Assembly: GCF_013201725.1 (NCBI RefSeq) | Contig: NZ_CP053835.1 | Coordinates: 2,728,001-2,792,000, forward strand | Direction: 5' to 3' | DNA length: 64,000 bases | DNA from: Arcobacter defluvii | GTDB lineage: Bacteria; Campylobacterota; Campylobacteria; Campylobacterales; Arcobacteraceae | Shown here: positions 1 through 9,045 of the stretch, in pieces | Position numbering within the stretch: the stretch's first letter is position 1 | Layout: each line of letters begins with the position of its first letter | Notes under the pieces: model-generated | What the model was told of the DNA's origin: nothing | Databases searched by the model: none | What the model saw: only the letters and a program-made list of their open reading frames with translations | Position numbers and translations under genes: made by a program

Positions 1-149
1 GGATAATTTTCAATTTCTGATGAACTTGTAATCTGTCCACCTGGCATTCCCATTTCAAACATTACAACATTTTTTAATCCACCTCTTGTAGCGTATAATC
101 CGGCTGTTAATCCAGCTGGACCTCCACCAATAATTGCTAAATCTAACAT
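1..149 (-). CDS. trxB: Thioredoxin reductase, N-terminal part (cut by window edge)
   Basis: The first 49 residues are visible, from the ATG at 149. They start [17 protein letters not shown], a Rossmann FAD-binding motif (GGGPAG), followed by a GMPGGQI stretch typical of thioredoxin reductase. The rest lies outside the window. The enzyme reduces thioredoxin with NADPH, and trxA follows upstream on the same strand, which supports the call over other FAD disulfide reductases. The two genes are separated by a strong terminator downstream of trxA, so they are probably separate transcripts. Confidence 0.9.
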   Translation of the reverse strand, partial: MLDLAIIGGGPAGLTAGLYATRGGLKNVVMFEMGMPGGQITSSSEIENY

Positions 150-313
150 ATCAAATCCTTATTTTTTATTTATATAGTTCATAATATTTTTAAAAACATT
201 ATGATACTAAAATATTTGTAAGTTGTAGGTTAAATATAACTTCAAATATTAAGGATAAATTTTATCATTTAATAATTTATATCTATCTTAATTTATTTAT
301 AAGTTTAAATAAA

Positions 314-342
314 AAAAGGGAGAAGTAAAACTTCTCCCTTTT
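314..342 (-). terminator. Intrinsic terminator of trxA
   Basis: A 12-bp perfect stem (aaaagggagaag / cttctccctttt) with a 5-nt loop. Read on the minus strand it follows trxA and ends in a run of T, the classic rho-independent form. Confidence 0.85.
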
Positions 343-365
343 AAATAATTATATACTCTAAAATA

Positions 366-683
366 TTATAATAATGAGTTAATTTTATCTGTAAATGCTT
401 GTTTTGAAGATGCCCCAACCATTTGATCTACAACTTCACCATTTTTCATAAATAAAATTGTAGGAATTGATCTAATTCCATATTTAACTGCTAAATCTTG
501 TTCTTCATCTGTATTAACTTTACAAATTTTTGCTTTACCTTCAAAATCTGCTGCTAACTCTTCAATAACAGGAGCAATCATTCTACAAGGTCCACACCAA
601 GGAGCCCAAAAATCAACCATTGAAACACCTTCTTGTGTTGTTTCTTCAAAATTTGCTGCTGTTAATTCAATATATTTTCCCAT
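366..683 (-). CDS. trxA: Thioredoxin
   Basis: A 105-residue protein with the thioredoxin fold and the active site WCGPC at about residues 29-33, followed by the cis-Pro region (SIPT) near residue 73. It is a cytoplasmic disulfide reductant recycled by thioredoxin reductase, whose gene starts on the same strand just downstream. Length is normal for the family. The ATG is preceded by an AAGGA Shine-Dalgarno sequence. It diverges from alaS, and the 180-bp gap between them should hold both promoters. Confidence 0.97.
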   Translation of the reverse strand: MGKYIELTAANFEETTQEGVSMVDFWAPWCGPCRMIAPVIEELAADFEGKAKICKVNTDEEQDLAVKYGIRSIPTILFMKNGEVVDQMVGASSKQAFTDKINSLL

Positions 684-865
684 TTTATTTCCTTATTATT
701 AATTTTAATATTCTCAATTTGTACACTATAATTTATATAAAAATATAATTGATTGATTATAACTTGTGAAAACTTAAATTTAGTTTTACATTTATTTAAC
801 TTACTAATAAAGGCTAAATATTTTTTTAGATAAAATAAGAGAATTTAATTTAAAATGGATAATTT

Positions 866-3421
866 ATGGATATTAGAAAAGAATATTTAGAATTTTTTAG
901 AAGTAAAGGACATGAAGTTATCTCTTCAATGCCTTTAGTTCCAGATGATCCTACATTAATGTTTACAAATGCAGGAATGGTACAGTTTAAGGATATATTT
1001 ACAGGTGCTGTTCCAACACCAAAAAATCCAAGAGCTACTTCTTGTCAATTGTGTGTAAGAGCTGGGGGAAAACATAATGATCTTGAAAATGTAGGTTACA
1101 CAGCACGTCATCATACATTGTTTGAGATGTTAGGGAATTTTTCTTTTGGAGATTATTTCAAAAAAGACGCAATAGCTTATGCTTGGGAATTTGTTACAGT
1201 AAATCTTGCATTACCAAAAGATAAATTATGGGTAACTGTTCATAATGATGACAATGAAGCTTTTGAAATTTGGTCAAAACATATTGATCCATCAAGAATT
1301 ATGAAATTTGGTGATAAAGACAACTTCTGGTCAATGGGAGATACAGGTGCTTGTGGACCTTGTAGTGAAATATTCTATGATCAAGGCGAAGAACACTTTA
1401 ATAGTTCTGAAGATTACATGGGTGGAGATGGTGATAGATTCCTTGAAATTTGGAATTTAGTATTTATGCAATACGAAAGAACAGCTAATGGAAAACTAAA
1501 TTCTCTTCCAAAACCATCAATTGATACAGGAATGGGTTTAGAAAGAGTTATTGCAATTAAAGAAGGTGTATTTAATAACTTTGATTCATCTAATTTCAAA
1601 CCAATTATTGAAAAAATCGAAGAACTTGCAAATAAAAAAGCAACTTCAGAAAATATTGGTTCATATAGAGTAATCGCTGATCACTTAAGAGCAACATCAT
1701 TTATGTTATCTCAAGGTATTTTATTTGGAAATGAAGGAAGACCTTACGTTTTAAGAAGAATTTTAAGACGAGCTGTTAGACATGGATATTTAATTGGATT
1801 TAGAAAACCATTTATGGCACAACTTCTTGATACTCTTATAAAAATTATGGGTGGACACTACACAGAACTTGTTGAAAATAAAAACTTCATAAAAGAACAA
1901 TTAACTCTAGAAGAAGATAGATTCTTTAAAACTATTGATTTAGGTATGTCATTATTTAATGAAGAGTTAGCAAATACAAAAGAGATTTTCTCTGGAGAAA
2001 TTGCATTTAAACTTTATGATACTTATGGTTTCCCTTTAGATTTAACAGAAGATATGTTAAGAGATAGAAATTTAAAAGTTGATTTAGCAAAATTTGATGA
2101 ATTAATGAATGCACAAAAAGCAATGGCTAAAGCTGCTTGGAAAGGAAGTGGTGACGCTTCTAATGATGGTGATTTCAAACAATTAATTGAAAAATATGGA
2201 ATAAATGAATTTGTTGGTTATACTAATATTACTTATAAATCAAAAATTGTTGCACTTTTAGATGAACATTTTAAAGAAGTAAAAACTTTAGAAGCAGGAA
2301 CTACTGGTTGGGTAATGTTAGATAAAACACCATTTTATGCAACAAGTGGTGGACAAACAGGAGATATTGGAGCATTAGAAGATAATAAACATGTAGCTAT
2401 TATCGAAGAGACTTCAAAATTCCATGGATTAAATCTTTCAAAAGTAAAAGTAGAAAATTCTACTTTAGCTCAAGGTGAAAGTGTTGATGCAGTTGTTGTA
2501 AATAGATATGAAATTGCAAAACATCATAGTGCTACTCACCTTTTACAAAGTGCATTAAAAATGGTTTTAGGAGAAAGTGTTTCACAAGCAGGTTCATTAA
2601 ATGATGCAAACAGATTAAGATTTGACTTTACATATCCAAAAGCAATGACAACTGAGCAAATTGAAGAAGTTGAAGATTTAGTAAACTCTATGATTGCAAG
2701 AGGAATTTCTGGAAATATTGAAGAATTACCTATTGATGAAGCAAAAAACAAAGGTGCAATTGCTATGTTTGGTGAAAAATATGGTGATGTTGTAAGAGTT
2801 GTTAGTTTCTCAGATGTTTCAGTTGAATTTTGTGGAGGAACACACGTAAGAAATACAGCTGATATTGGAAGTTTTTATATTGTAAAAGAATCAGGTGTTA
2901 GTGCAGGGGTAAGAAGAATTGAAGCTGTTTGTGGAGCTTCTGCAATAAAATATACTAAAGAAATTATTTCAAAAATGAATGAAATTCAAGCAGAAATTAA
3001 AAATAGTGATGTAATTTCTGGAATTAAAAAATTAAAAGAACAAATTAAAGATTTGAAAAAAGAAATTGAAGTGGCTCTTAGCCAAACTTCTGCTCCAATA
3101 AATGAAGAAATTATTGGCGATACTAAAGTTGTAGTGGCTGTTGTAGAAAATGGTGATTTAAAGAAAATTGTTGATGATATGAAAAATGCAACTGAAAAAC
3201 TTGCGATTTTACTTTTGCAAGCAAAAGATGACAAAGTTATGATTGTTGCAGGAAGTAAAAATACAAATATCAAAGCTGGTGATTGGATTAAAAATATAGC
3301 ACCAATCGTAGGTGGAGGTGGAGGTGGAAGACCTGACTTCGCACAAGCTGGTGGAAAAGATGTAACAAAAGTTGAAGAAGCAAAAATTGCAGCTTTAAAT
3401 TATGCAAAAGAAAATTTATAA
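866..3421 (+). CDS. alaS: Alanine--tRNA ligase
   Basis: An 851-residue, full-length enzyme that charges tRNA-Ala. The N-terminal class II catalytic domain starts with the typical [13 protein letters not shown] and [18 protein letters not shown]. The editing domain has its zinc-binding HxxxH (HSATH) near residues 553-557 and CGGTH near residue 655. The C-Ala domain ends with a glycine-rich [15 protein letters not shown] stretch. A small membrane-protein gene follows after 9 bp and is probably co-transcribed. Confidence 0.98.
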   Translation: MDIRKEYLEFFRSKGHEVISSMPLVPDDPTLMFTNAGMVQFKDIFTGAVPTPKNPRATSCQLCVRAGGKHNDLENVGYTARHHTLFEMLGNFSFGDYFKKDAIAYAWEFVTVNLALPKDKLWVTVHNDDNEAFEIWSKHIDPSRIMKFGDKDNFWSMGDTGACGPCSEIFYDQGEEHFNSSEDYMGGDGDRFLEIWNLVFMQYERTANGKLNSLPKPSIDTGMGLERVIAIKEGVFNNFDSSNFKPIIEKIEELANKKATSENIGSYRVIADHLRATSFMLSQGILFGNEGRPYVLRRILRRAVRHGYLIGFRKPFMAQLLDTLIKIMGGHYTELVENKNFIKEQLTLEEDRFFKTIDLGMSLFNEELANTKEIFSGEIAFKLYDTYGFPLDLTEDMLRDRNLKVDLAKFDELMNAQKAMAKAAWKGSGDASNDGDFKQLIEKYGINEFVGYTNITYKSKIVALLDEHFKEVKTLEAGTTGWVMLDKTPFYATSGGQTGDIGALEDNKHVAIIEETSKFHGLNLSKVKVENSTLAQGESVDAVVVNRYEIAKHHSATHLLQSALKMVLGESVSQAGSLNDANRLRFDFTYPKAMTTEQIEEVEDLVNSMIARGISGNIEELPIDEAKNKGAIAMFGEKYGDVVRVVSFSDVSVEFCGGTHVRNTADIGSFYIVKESGVSAGVRRIEAVCGASAIKYTKEIISKMNEIQAEIKNSDVISGIKKLKEQIKDLKKEIEVALSQTSAPINEEIIGDTKVVVAVVENGDLKKIVDDMKNATEKLAILLLQAKDDKVMIVAGSKNTNIKAGDWIKNIAPIVGGGGGGRPDFAQAGGKDVTKVEEAKIAALNYAKENL

Positions 3422-3430
3422 GGATAAGAA

Positions 3431-3910
3431 TTGAGTGAATTATTTAACAATTTCTCAACTTTAATTGTTTTTTTACATATCTTATCAGCAATAATTTGGG
3501 TTGGAGGAATGATTGTAATTAGATTTGCAGTTCATTATTCTATGCAAAATATTGAAGATCCAAAAATAAAATTAGGAAGAACTTTAGAAAATCTAAAAAG
3601 ATTTTTTTCTATGGTTATTCCTTCTATTATTCTTCTTTTAATTACAGCTGTTATTATGATTTTAGCTTTACAATTAAAAGGAACTGAACTTTATAAATTT
3701 GTGATAGTTAAAGAACTTATTTGGACTATTATGACTATCATATTTATTGTTATATATATGAAAAGAAATAAAGCTCAAAAAGCTTTCGATAATGGTGATT
3801 TTGCAACAGCAAAAAACCAACTAGCACCTTTAGCTCAATATCTAATACCTACAAATATTTTTCTAGGCTTAGTTGCTATAATTTTAGGAATAACCCTCAG
3901 AGGTTTTTAG
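3431..3910 (+). CDS. Small four-TM membrane protein (CopD-like)
   Basis: A 159-residue membrane protein with a TTG start, preceded by AAGGAT and lying 9 bp after alaS. Four hydrophobic segments are visible, near residues 8-30, 60-82, 90-110 and 135-157. The first contains FLHILSAIIWVGGM, which resembles the haem- or copper-related CopD/YkgJ-like families of four-helix membrane proteins. No catalytic motif is visible and the substrate cannot be told. Its stop overlaps the start of an open frame (3913-4110) that may be a second, coupled small gene. Confidence 0.7.
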   Translation: MSELFNNFSTLIVFLHILSAIIWVGGMIVIRFAVHYSMQNIEDPKIKLGRTLENLKRFFSMVIPSIILLLITAVIMILALQLKGTELYKFVIVKELIWTIMTIIFIVIYMKRNKAQKAFDNGDFATAKNQLAPLAQYLIPTNIFLGLVAIILGITLRGF

Positions 3911-3912
3911 TA

Positions 3913-4110
3913 TTTCTTACTAAACGATTAAATGCAGAAAAATATCTATTTTCAGATGGAATATCAGAAATTAGAGTTGAAATAGATAGAGATAAGTTTC
4001 CAATGACAACTATCAATGAGAAAACAAAAATAAAAATTACAGGAGAAGTTGAAAAAGAGTTTCTTCAATCTCCTGAAATTGATGTAGATTTTGTAGAGAT
4101 AATTAGATAA
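3913..4110 (+). pseudogene. Small open frame without a usable start codon
   Basis: Sixty-five codons run open from just after the stop of the preceding gene to a TAA at 4108. The product would begin FLTKRLNAEKYLF and end VDFVEIIR. It is rich in charged residues with alternating hydrophobic ones (EIRVEID, KIKITGEVEKEF), as in a small folded beta-rich protein rather than random sequence. An AGAGG lies about 8 nt upstream, but the codons there are TTA GTA TTT CTT, with no ATG, GTG or TTG. Either the start was lost, or a frameshift fuses it to the upstream membrane protein, or an odd start is used. The family is not recognised. Confidence 0.45.
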
Positions 4111-4117
4111 TTATCTC

Positions 4118-4834
4118 TCAATCTGATAAATAATATTCTATTGTAGATACAATTCTTATATTTTTTATATATTCAGTATTTTTATCCCTACTTGTAATAA
4201 CAAATTGACCTTGAGAAGCTTTTTTAATTTTGCCAAGCTTACTATTTGAATCTTTTGCAAATTTAAGTGCAACACTTCTTGCATTGTTTGTTGCTTCTTC
4301 AATCATCATTGGTTTAATATCATTTAACTTTGTATATATATACTCAATTTTTGAATCATAATCATCTATCTTAAACAAAATTCCTTTTTTTGATAATTCA
4401 AATAATTTTCCATTTATATCTCTAATTTTTTCTATATTTGTCGAATAAATATTTATAGTTCTATTTGCTACATATCTAACTTGAACTTCTTGATTTGAAT
4501 ATTCATTTGCCATTTTATCGATTATTGCTGGAGAGTTAATTGTTATTTCTTCTCTAGCTATTCCATTACTTTCAAGAAAAGAGAGTATTTCTTGTGTATC
4601 ATTCTCAATATTTTTATATAACTCATCTAAATTATTATTTATAACACTAAATTTTATAGGCCACAAAACAATATCAGCATTTACTTCTTTTTCAGACAAA
4701 CCTTTAACAACAACTGTACGTTCAAGTTCTTTATATTTTATAACACTTGTTGAGATCAAATAACCTAATATACTTAATCCTAAAAAAATAAAAAAACCTA
4801 AAATAAAAGATGATTTTGTATCAATTTTTTCCAT
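4118..4834 (-). CDS. SIMPL-domain (DUF541) periplasmic protein
   Basis: A 238-residue protein with one N-terminal membrane anchor (about residues 10-31), followed by the RTVVVKGLSEKEVNADIVLWPIKF start of a SIMPL domain and ending SIVEYYLSD-like. SIMPL proteins are periplasmic or membrane-anchored beta-alpha proteins of poorly known role in bacteria. It lies 2 bp after the MFS gene on the same strand, so the two are probably one operon. No enzyme motif is visible. Confidence 0.8.
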   Translation of the reverse strand: MEKIDTKSSFILGFFIFLGLSILGYLISTSVIKYKELERTVVVKGLSEKEVNADIVLWPIKFSVINNNLDELYKNIENDTQEILSFLESNGIAREEITINSPAIIDKMANEYSNQEVQVRYVANRTINIYSTNIEKIRDINGKLFELSKKGILFKIDDYDSKIEYIYTKLNDIKPMMIEEATNNARSVALKFAKDSNSKLGKIKKASQGQFVITSRDKNTEYIKNIRIVSTIEYYLSD

Positions 4835-4836
4835 AT

Positions 4837-5988
4837 TTAAACCTTTGAAAATAAATTTTTATTTTTATATACAAAAAATATTACGATAAATAATATAAAA
4901 ACAAATCCATAAAGCATTATATCCCAACCAAAATGTTTATATATAATAGAAGGAAAAAATGAACCTGTTGCTCCACCTAAATAATAAAAAGTTAAATACA
5001 TACCTGAAGTTAATGATTTTTGTGAAGATTTCATTGAATTGGCAAGTCCAGTACTTACAGTGTGAACAGTAAACATCCCAATACAAAATAAAAATAACAG
5101 TAAAAACAAATAAATGATATTTTCATTTGTTAAAAATATTGTAATAAATAGGAAAAAAGAGATTGCTACTAACATTGTATTTACTTCTCCTCTAAAAAAG
5201 TTTACAATTTTTTTAGAACCCAAAGAGACAACAATTCCCATACCATAGCCTAAATATAACAATGAAATTTGGAATTCAGAAAAAGATTCTGAAATTTCTT
5301 TTACTCTAAATGGTAAAACATTTAAAACTCCAGCAAAAACAAAGAACATACAAAACATAATAAAATAAACTATTACAAATCTTCTATCATTTAATATATA
5401 TACAATATCTTTTATTTTTGGTTTTACCATTGTTGCATCACCTTCATAATCTAATTTATTTATTAAAAAAATTGAAAATAAAGTAGCAACTGATAATGAA
5501 TAAAAAACATATTGATAAGAAAAATTTGTAGCTATAAAACCTGAAAAAACTCTTCCAACTAATCCACCAAAAACTGTTGCTGCAACATAAATAGACATAT
5601 TAAATTTAATATTTTTTTTATCAATATTTGCCAAAATACTCATCAATGAAGTTAAAATTGCAGGAACAACTAATGCCTCACAAACTCTTAAAAATAAAAA
5701 AGTTTCATAACTATTTGCTAATCCTAAAAATATATTTGTAATTAATAAAATACTTGAAGCTCTTACTAACATTTTTTTTGCACAAACTTTTTCTAAGATA
5801 TATCCATAAATAATAGGTGAAATTGCTAAAAAAAGCATAATTACAGCAGTAAATTGAGAAGCTTTTATAACTGAAATATCAAACTCTTTTGCAAGTAAAG
5901 GTTGTAATGGCTGAGTAGCATACATAATAGATAAAACAACAATAATACAATAAACAATAATCAATAAATTAATTCTCATAACCTTCAC
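4837..5988 (-). CDS. MFS transporter
   Basis: A 383-residue protein with about 12 hydrophobic segments, starting MKVMRINLLIIVYCIIVVLSIMYATQPLQPLLAKEF. The QPLQPLLAKEFDIS phrase and the pattern of helices match the major facilitator superfamily, close to the YnfM/AraJ type of drug or metabolite exporters. The substrate cannot be read from sequence. Its start overlaps the end of the upstream lipoprotein gene by about 20 bp, and a SIMPL protein follows, so the three genes are likely co-transcribed. Confidence 0.85.
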   Translation of the reverse strand: MKVMRINLLIIVYCIIVVLSIMYATQPLQPLLAKEFDISVIKASQFTAVIMLFLAISPIIYGYILEKVCAKKMLVRASSILLITNIFLGLANSYETFLFLRVCEALVVPAILTSLMSILANIDKKNIKFNMSIYVAATVFGGLVGRVFSGFIATNFSYQYVFYSLSVATLFSIFLINKLDYEGDATMVKPKIKDIVYILNDRRFVIVYFIMFCMFFVFAGVLNVLPFRVKEISESFSEFQISLLYLGYGMGIVVSLGSKKIVNFFRGEVNTMLVAISFFLFITIFLTNENIIYLFLLLFLFCIGMFTVHTVSTGLANSMKSSQKSLTSGMYLTFYYLGGATGSFFPSIIYKHFGWDIMLYGFVFILFIVIFFVYKNKNLFSKV

Positions 5989-6535
5989 TTTCTCTTGTAA
6001 AATATGAGTTTAAGAAATTCATTCTAACTAAGCTATTTGAATAATTAGATGAGAATCTAGGTTTATCTAAATATAAATTATTATAACTTTTGTCAAATGA
6101 TTGAATTTGCTCTGTTGTATAAATTCCAGCATAATCAATAATAAATAAATCTTCAAATACAGTATATTTGTAGATTATATTTACATAATACTTTTCATCA
6201 ATTAAATATGTGTTATATTCAGAATTATTATGTTCAATTCTCTCAATAAGTCTAAATGACTTAGCTTTTATAGTTGATTTAAACAAATCTACAAAGTATC
6301 CTCTTTGTAAACCATTCCATTTACAAAAATTGTCTAAATTTATATATTCAATAAACAATTTATCATATTTATTATTTGTTGATTGTGAGATATATGAAAA
6401 ATTTGTACATGAATCAAAAGTAGAAATCTTTTTTTCATTTTCTAATTTTAAATTATTATCTAATCCTAAGTTTTGAGTAGAAATACATCCATTTAAACCA
6501 AAAACAGTTAACATAAATATAAAATATTTTAACAT
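5969..6535 (-). CDS. Lipoprotein of unknown function
   Basis: The best start is the ATG at 6535, preceded by a strong AAGGGG seven bases upstream. An earlier in-frame ATG at 6613 would put 26 charged residues before the signal peptide. From 6535 the protein is 188 residues, with signal peptide MLKYFIFMLTVFGLNGC, whose LNGC is a lipobox for lipidation at the cysteine. The rest is polar and rich in Tyr, Asn and Phe, with no motif I recognise. It overlaps the MFS gene downstream. Confidence 0.7.
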   Translation of the reverse strand: MLKYFIFMLTVFGLNGCISTQNLGLDNNLKLENEKKISTFDSCTNFSYISQSTNNKYDKLFIEYINLDNFCKWNGLQRGYFVDLFKSTIKAKSFRLIERIEHNNSEYNTYLIDEKYYVNIIYKYTVFEDLFIIDYAGIYTTEQIQSFDKSYNNLYLDKPRFSSNYSNSLVRMNFLNSYFTRESEGYEN

Positions 6536-6660
6536 TTTTTTCCCCTTAAAATAATGCCTCATTATACTCCTAAAAGTTTTAGACTTGACATATTTTTGAT
6601 TTTTTAATATCATAAACTAAATCTTTACTAGAAAATGGCTTAAAAGGGGAATCTTATAAT

Positions 6661-7278
6661 ATGAATATTAAAAATTTATTAGTTATATCTATTTATATTT
6701 CCTTATTTTTTACAGGTTGTTCTTTCAAAACTAGTGAAGAAGTTGTAGATATGTCTTCATATCTAAAAAATAAAAATTCTATACATTCTAATGCTTCTCT
6801 TCAAGAAAGCAATTACCAGAATTACATAAAATCTAAACAATTATCAAAAAAACACTCTAAAAATAATCCTTTTAATGAATTTACTAATAACAACTACATA
6901 ACAAAAAAATCGGCTTTAAACAATGAATTGTTTGATTTCTATTCTAAATGGGAAGGCGTAAGATATAAACTTGGAGGAGAATCTAAAAAAGGAATAGATT
7001 GCTCAGCTTTTATTCAAAAAGCATTTAAAGAAAAATTTGATTTAGAGATGCCAAGAACTACACTTTTACAAGCAAAAGTAGGAAAAGAAATAAAGAAAAA
7101 TGAGCTTGAAATTGGAGATTTAGTATTTTTTAAAACTGGTAAAAGTAAACATGTTGGAATATACATTGATAATGGTAAATTTATGCATGCATCAACAAAA
7201 ATTGGTGTTACAATTTCTGATTTAGATAATGACTATTTTAGTAAAAACTATTGGAAAGCTCAAAGAATTATAGATTAA
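6661..7278 (+). CDS. NlpC/P60 peptidase lipoprotein 1
   Basis: A 205-residue lipoprotein. The signal peptide ends at lipobox FTGC (about residues 17-20). An Asn/Ser/Lys-rich linker leads to a C-terminal NlpC/P60 domain (about 95-205) with catalytic cysteine in GIDCSAF and histidine in KHVGIY, plus a second His in FMHAST. The family cleaves peptide stems of peptidoglycan, often D-Glu to diaminopimelate bonds. A close paralogue follows after 25 bp on the same strand. Confidence 0.88.
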   Translation: MNIKNLLVISIYISLFFTGCSFKTSEEVVDMSSYLKNKNSIHSNASLQESNYQNYIKSKQLSKKHSKNNPFNEFTNNNYITKKSALNNELFDFYSKWEGVRYKLGGESKKGIDCSAFIQKAFKEKFDLEMPRTTLLQAKVGKEIKKNELEIGDLVFFKTGKSKHVGIYIDNGKFMHASTKIGVTISDLDNDYFSKNYWKAQRIID

Positions 7279-7303
7279 TTCATAAATATATAGGAGAAAA
7301 ATA

Positions 7304-7936
7304 GTGATAAAAAAGATTTTTGTAATAATACCTATTCTAATATTTTTCACCGCATGTAGTAATAAAAATCAGAATATTGAATCAAATAACTCTCAATCAG
7401 AAAAAACAACTTTAACATATATAGAATATAAAAAACTTTATGAAGAAAAAAATAAAAAAATAAAAAATAAACCTATTTTAGAATATGAAACGGTAATAAC
7501 GCCAAAAGAATATAAAACTCTAATGTTAAATGAAAATAGTGAAAATGTTAAATCATCATCTGAAATACCAAAAAGAAAACAAGCTTTTAATGACTTTTAT
7601 AATGAGTGGAAAAATGTTAGATATAAACTTGGTGGAGAATCTAAAAAAGGTATAGATTGTTCGGCATTTACGCAAAGAATTTATAAAGACAAATTTGGTA
7701 TAAAATTACCAAGAACAACTCTTACACAAGTTAATATGGGTGTTGAAGTAAAAAAAGCTGAATTAATCCCAGGAGATTTGGTTTTTTTCAAAACGAGTAA
7801 AACAGATAAACATGTAGGAGTTTATGTAGGAAATGGAAATTTTATGCACGCTTCTATTAAGGGTATCCAATTCACAAGTTTAGATAAACCTTTTTATAAA
7901 AAAAATTATTGGACTTCAAGAAGAATTATAGATTAA
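7304..7936 (+). CDS. NlpC/P60 peptidase lipoprotein 2
   Basis: A 210-residue lipoprotein with a GTG start preceded by AGGAG. The lipobox is FTAC near residues 15-18. The C-terminal NlpC/P60 domain repeats almost every block of its upstream neighbour (KWxxVRYKLGGESKKGIDCSAF, PRTTL, GDLVFFKT, KHVGxY, FMHAS), while the N-terminal linkers differ. This is a tandem duplication with diverged linkers. It ends 11 bp before the convergent AEC carrier gene. Confidence 0.88.
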   Translation: MIKKIFVIIPILIFFTACSNKNQNIESNNSQSEKTTLTYIEYKKLYEEKNKKIKNKPILEYETVITPKEYKTLMLNENSENVKSSSEIPKRKQAFNDFYNEWKNVRYKLGGESKKGIDCSAFTQRIYKDKFGIKLPRTTLTQVNMGVEVKKAELIPGDLVFFKTSKTDKHVGVYVGNGNFMHASIKGIQFTSLDKPFYKKNYWTSRRIID

Positions 7937-7947
7937 TCCTTCTTTCT

Positions 7948-8874
7948 TTAAAATCCTCCATAAATTATCAAAGCAATTGGTATATACAAAACTGAAATTA
8001 AAGTGCTTAATAATACTGTAAAAGATGCTTTTTCTGGTCTAGCTTTTAAAAGTACAGCTAGAGTTACTGTATTTCCAGCAAGTGGAACTACCGAAAATAA
8101 AAACAATACTTTATAAATCTCTTCATTTAAAAAGCCTATAAAATTTCTATCTATAATTATTATTGCTAAAATTACTCCTGGCCAAAAAATAAACTTGTAA
8201 AAATAGGCAACTTTTAAATATTTTTTATCTAAATCTTCTTTTAGATTAAAACCTTTCATTCCCATTCCTAACATCATCATTCCAAGGATTCCATAAGCCC
8301 ATTTTAAATTTTCAAAATAAGGTATTAAAAAATCAGGTGTTCTGACTCCTACAATATTCAAAGAAACTCCAGCTATAAATGCATAGAGCAATGGAAGTTT
8401 AATTACTTTCATAATTGATTGTCGTGCAGTAAAAGTTCCTTTTGCCGTTACATAAAATCCTGTTGTATTTTCATAAAGTAAAGATGCTAAAGTTGCAAAA
8501 ATAAAAATATTTGCTGATTCAGGACTTAACAATATCATAGCAAGAGGAATACCAAAATAGCCCGTATTCCCTGTTCCACAAGTAAATGCTAAAGTATTAA
8601 TACTTGCATCATTCCAATCTTTTTTATATCTTTTTAGTATATAAAATGCAATTGACGAACCAAAGAAAAAAACAAACAAAGGTAAAAAAAGTAATTGAAG
8701 ATTAATTTCAATAGATAAAGTTGCAAAAAATATTACAACTGGACCCAAAATATATATAAGAAGAAAGGCTATCAAATCTCTTTTCACTTTTAAATAACGT
8801 GATAGAACATATCCAATTGCAATATTCAAATATAATGGAGAAATTTTTCCTAATAAAATAAAAAATAAATTCAT
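7948..8874 (-). CDS. AEC-family permease
   Basis: A 308-residue membrane protein with about ten hydrophobic segments in the two-times-five arrangement of the auxin efflux carrier family. The phrases PLYLNIAIGYVLSRYL near the N-terminus, GTGNTGYFGIPLAMILL at about 104-120, and PLAGNTVTLAVLL near residue 270 are typical, the glycine/asparagine breaks marking the transport site. Bacterial members export or import small carboxylates such as malate; the substrate here is not known. It is a stand-alone gene convergent with the NlpC/P60 pair. Confidence 0.85.
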   Translation of the reverse strand: MNLFFILLGKISPLYLNIAIGYVLSRYLKVKRDLIAFLLIYILGPVVIFFATLSIEINLQLLFLPLFVFFFGSSIAFYILKRYKKDWNDASINTLAFTCGTGNTGYFGIPLAMILLSPESANIFIFATLASLLYENTTGFYVTAKGTFTARQSIMKVIKLPLLYAFIAGVSLNIVGVRTPDFLIPYFENLKWAYGILGMMMLGMGMKGFNLKEDLDKKYLKVAYFYKFIFWPGVILAIIIIDRNFIGFLNEEIYKVLFLFSVVPLAGNTVTLAVLLKARPEKASFTVLLSTLISVLYIPIALIIYGGF

Positions 8875-9008
8875 ATAAACTTCTTAAAATAAATTAGGAT
8901 AATTTTAACGAAAATTAGCAAAATAAAGTAAACGCATGATTTAAAATTTAGGAAGCAGAAAGGATAATGAATGTTTTTCATCATACGTTTACCATTATCA
9001 GAATAATT

Positions 9009-9045
9009 GTAATAAAATCATATGATAATTATATGATTTTATTAC
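9009..9045 (-). terminator. Long hairpin at the end of the permease gene
   Basis: A perfect 15-bp stem (gtaataaaatcatat and its complement) with a 7-nt loop. It includes the stop codon of the minus-strand permease gene. The arms are A/T only apart from a few C and G. It probably ends transcription or protects the mRNA 3' end. Confidence 0.6.
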
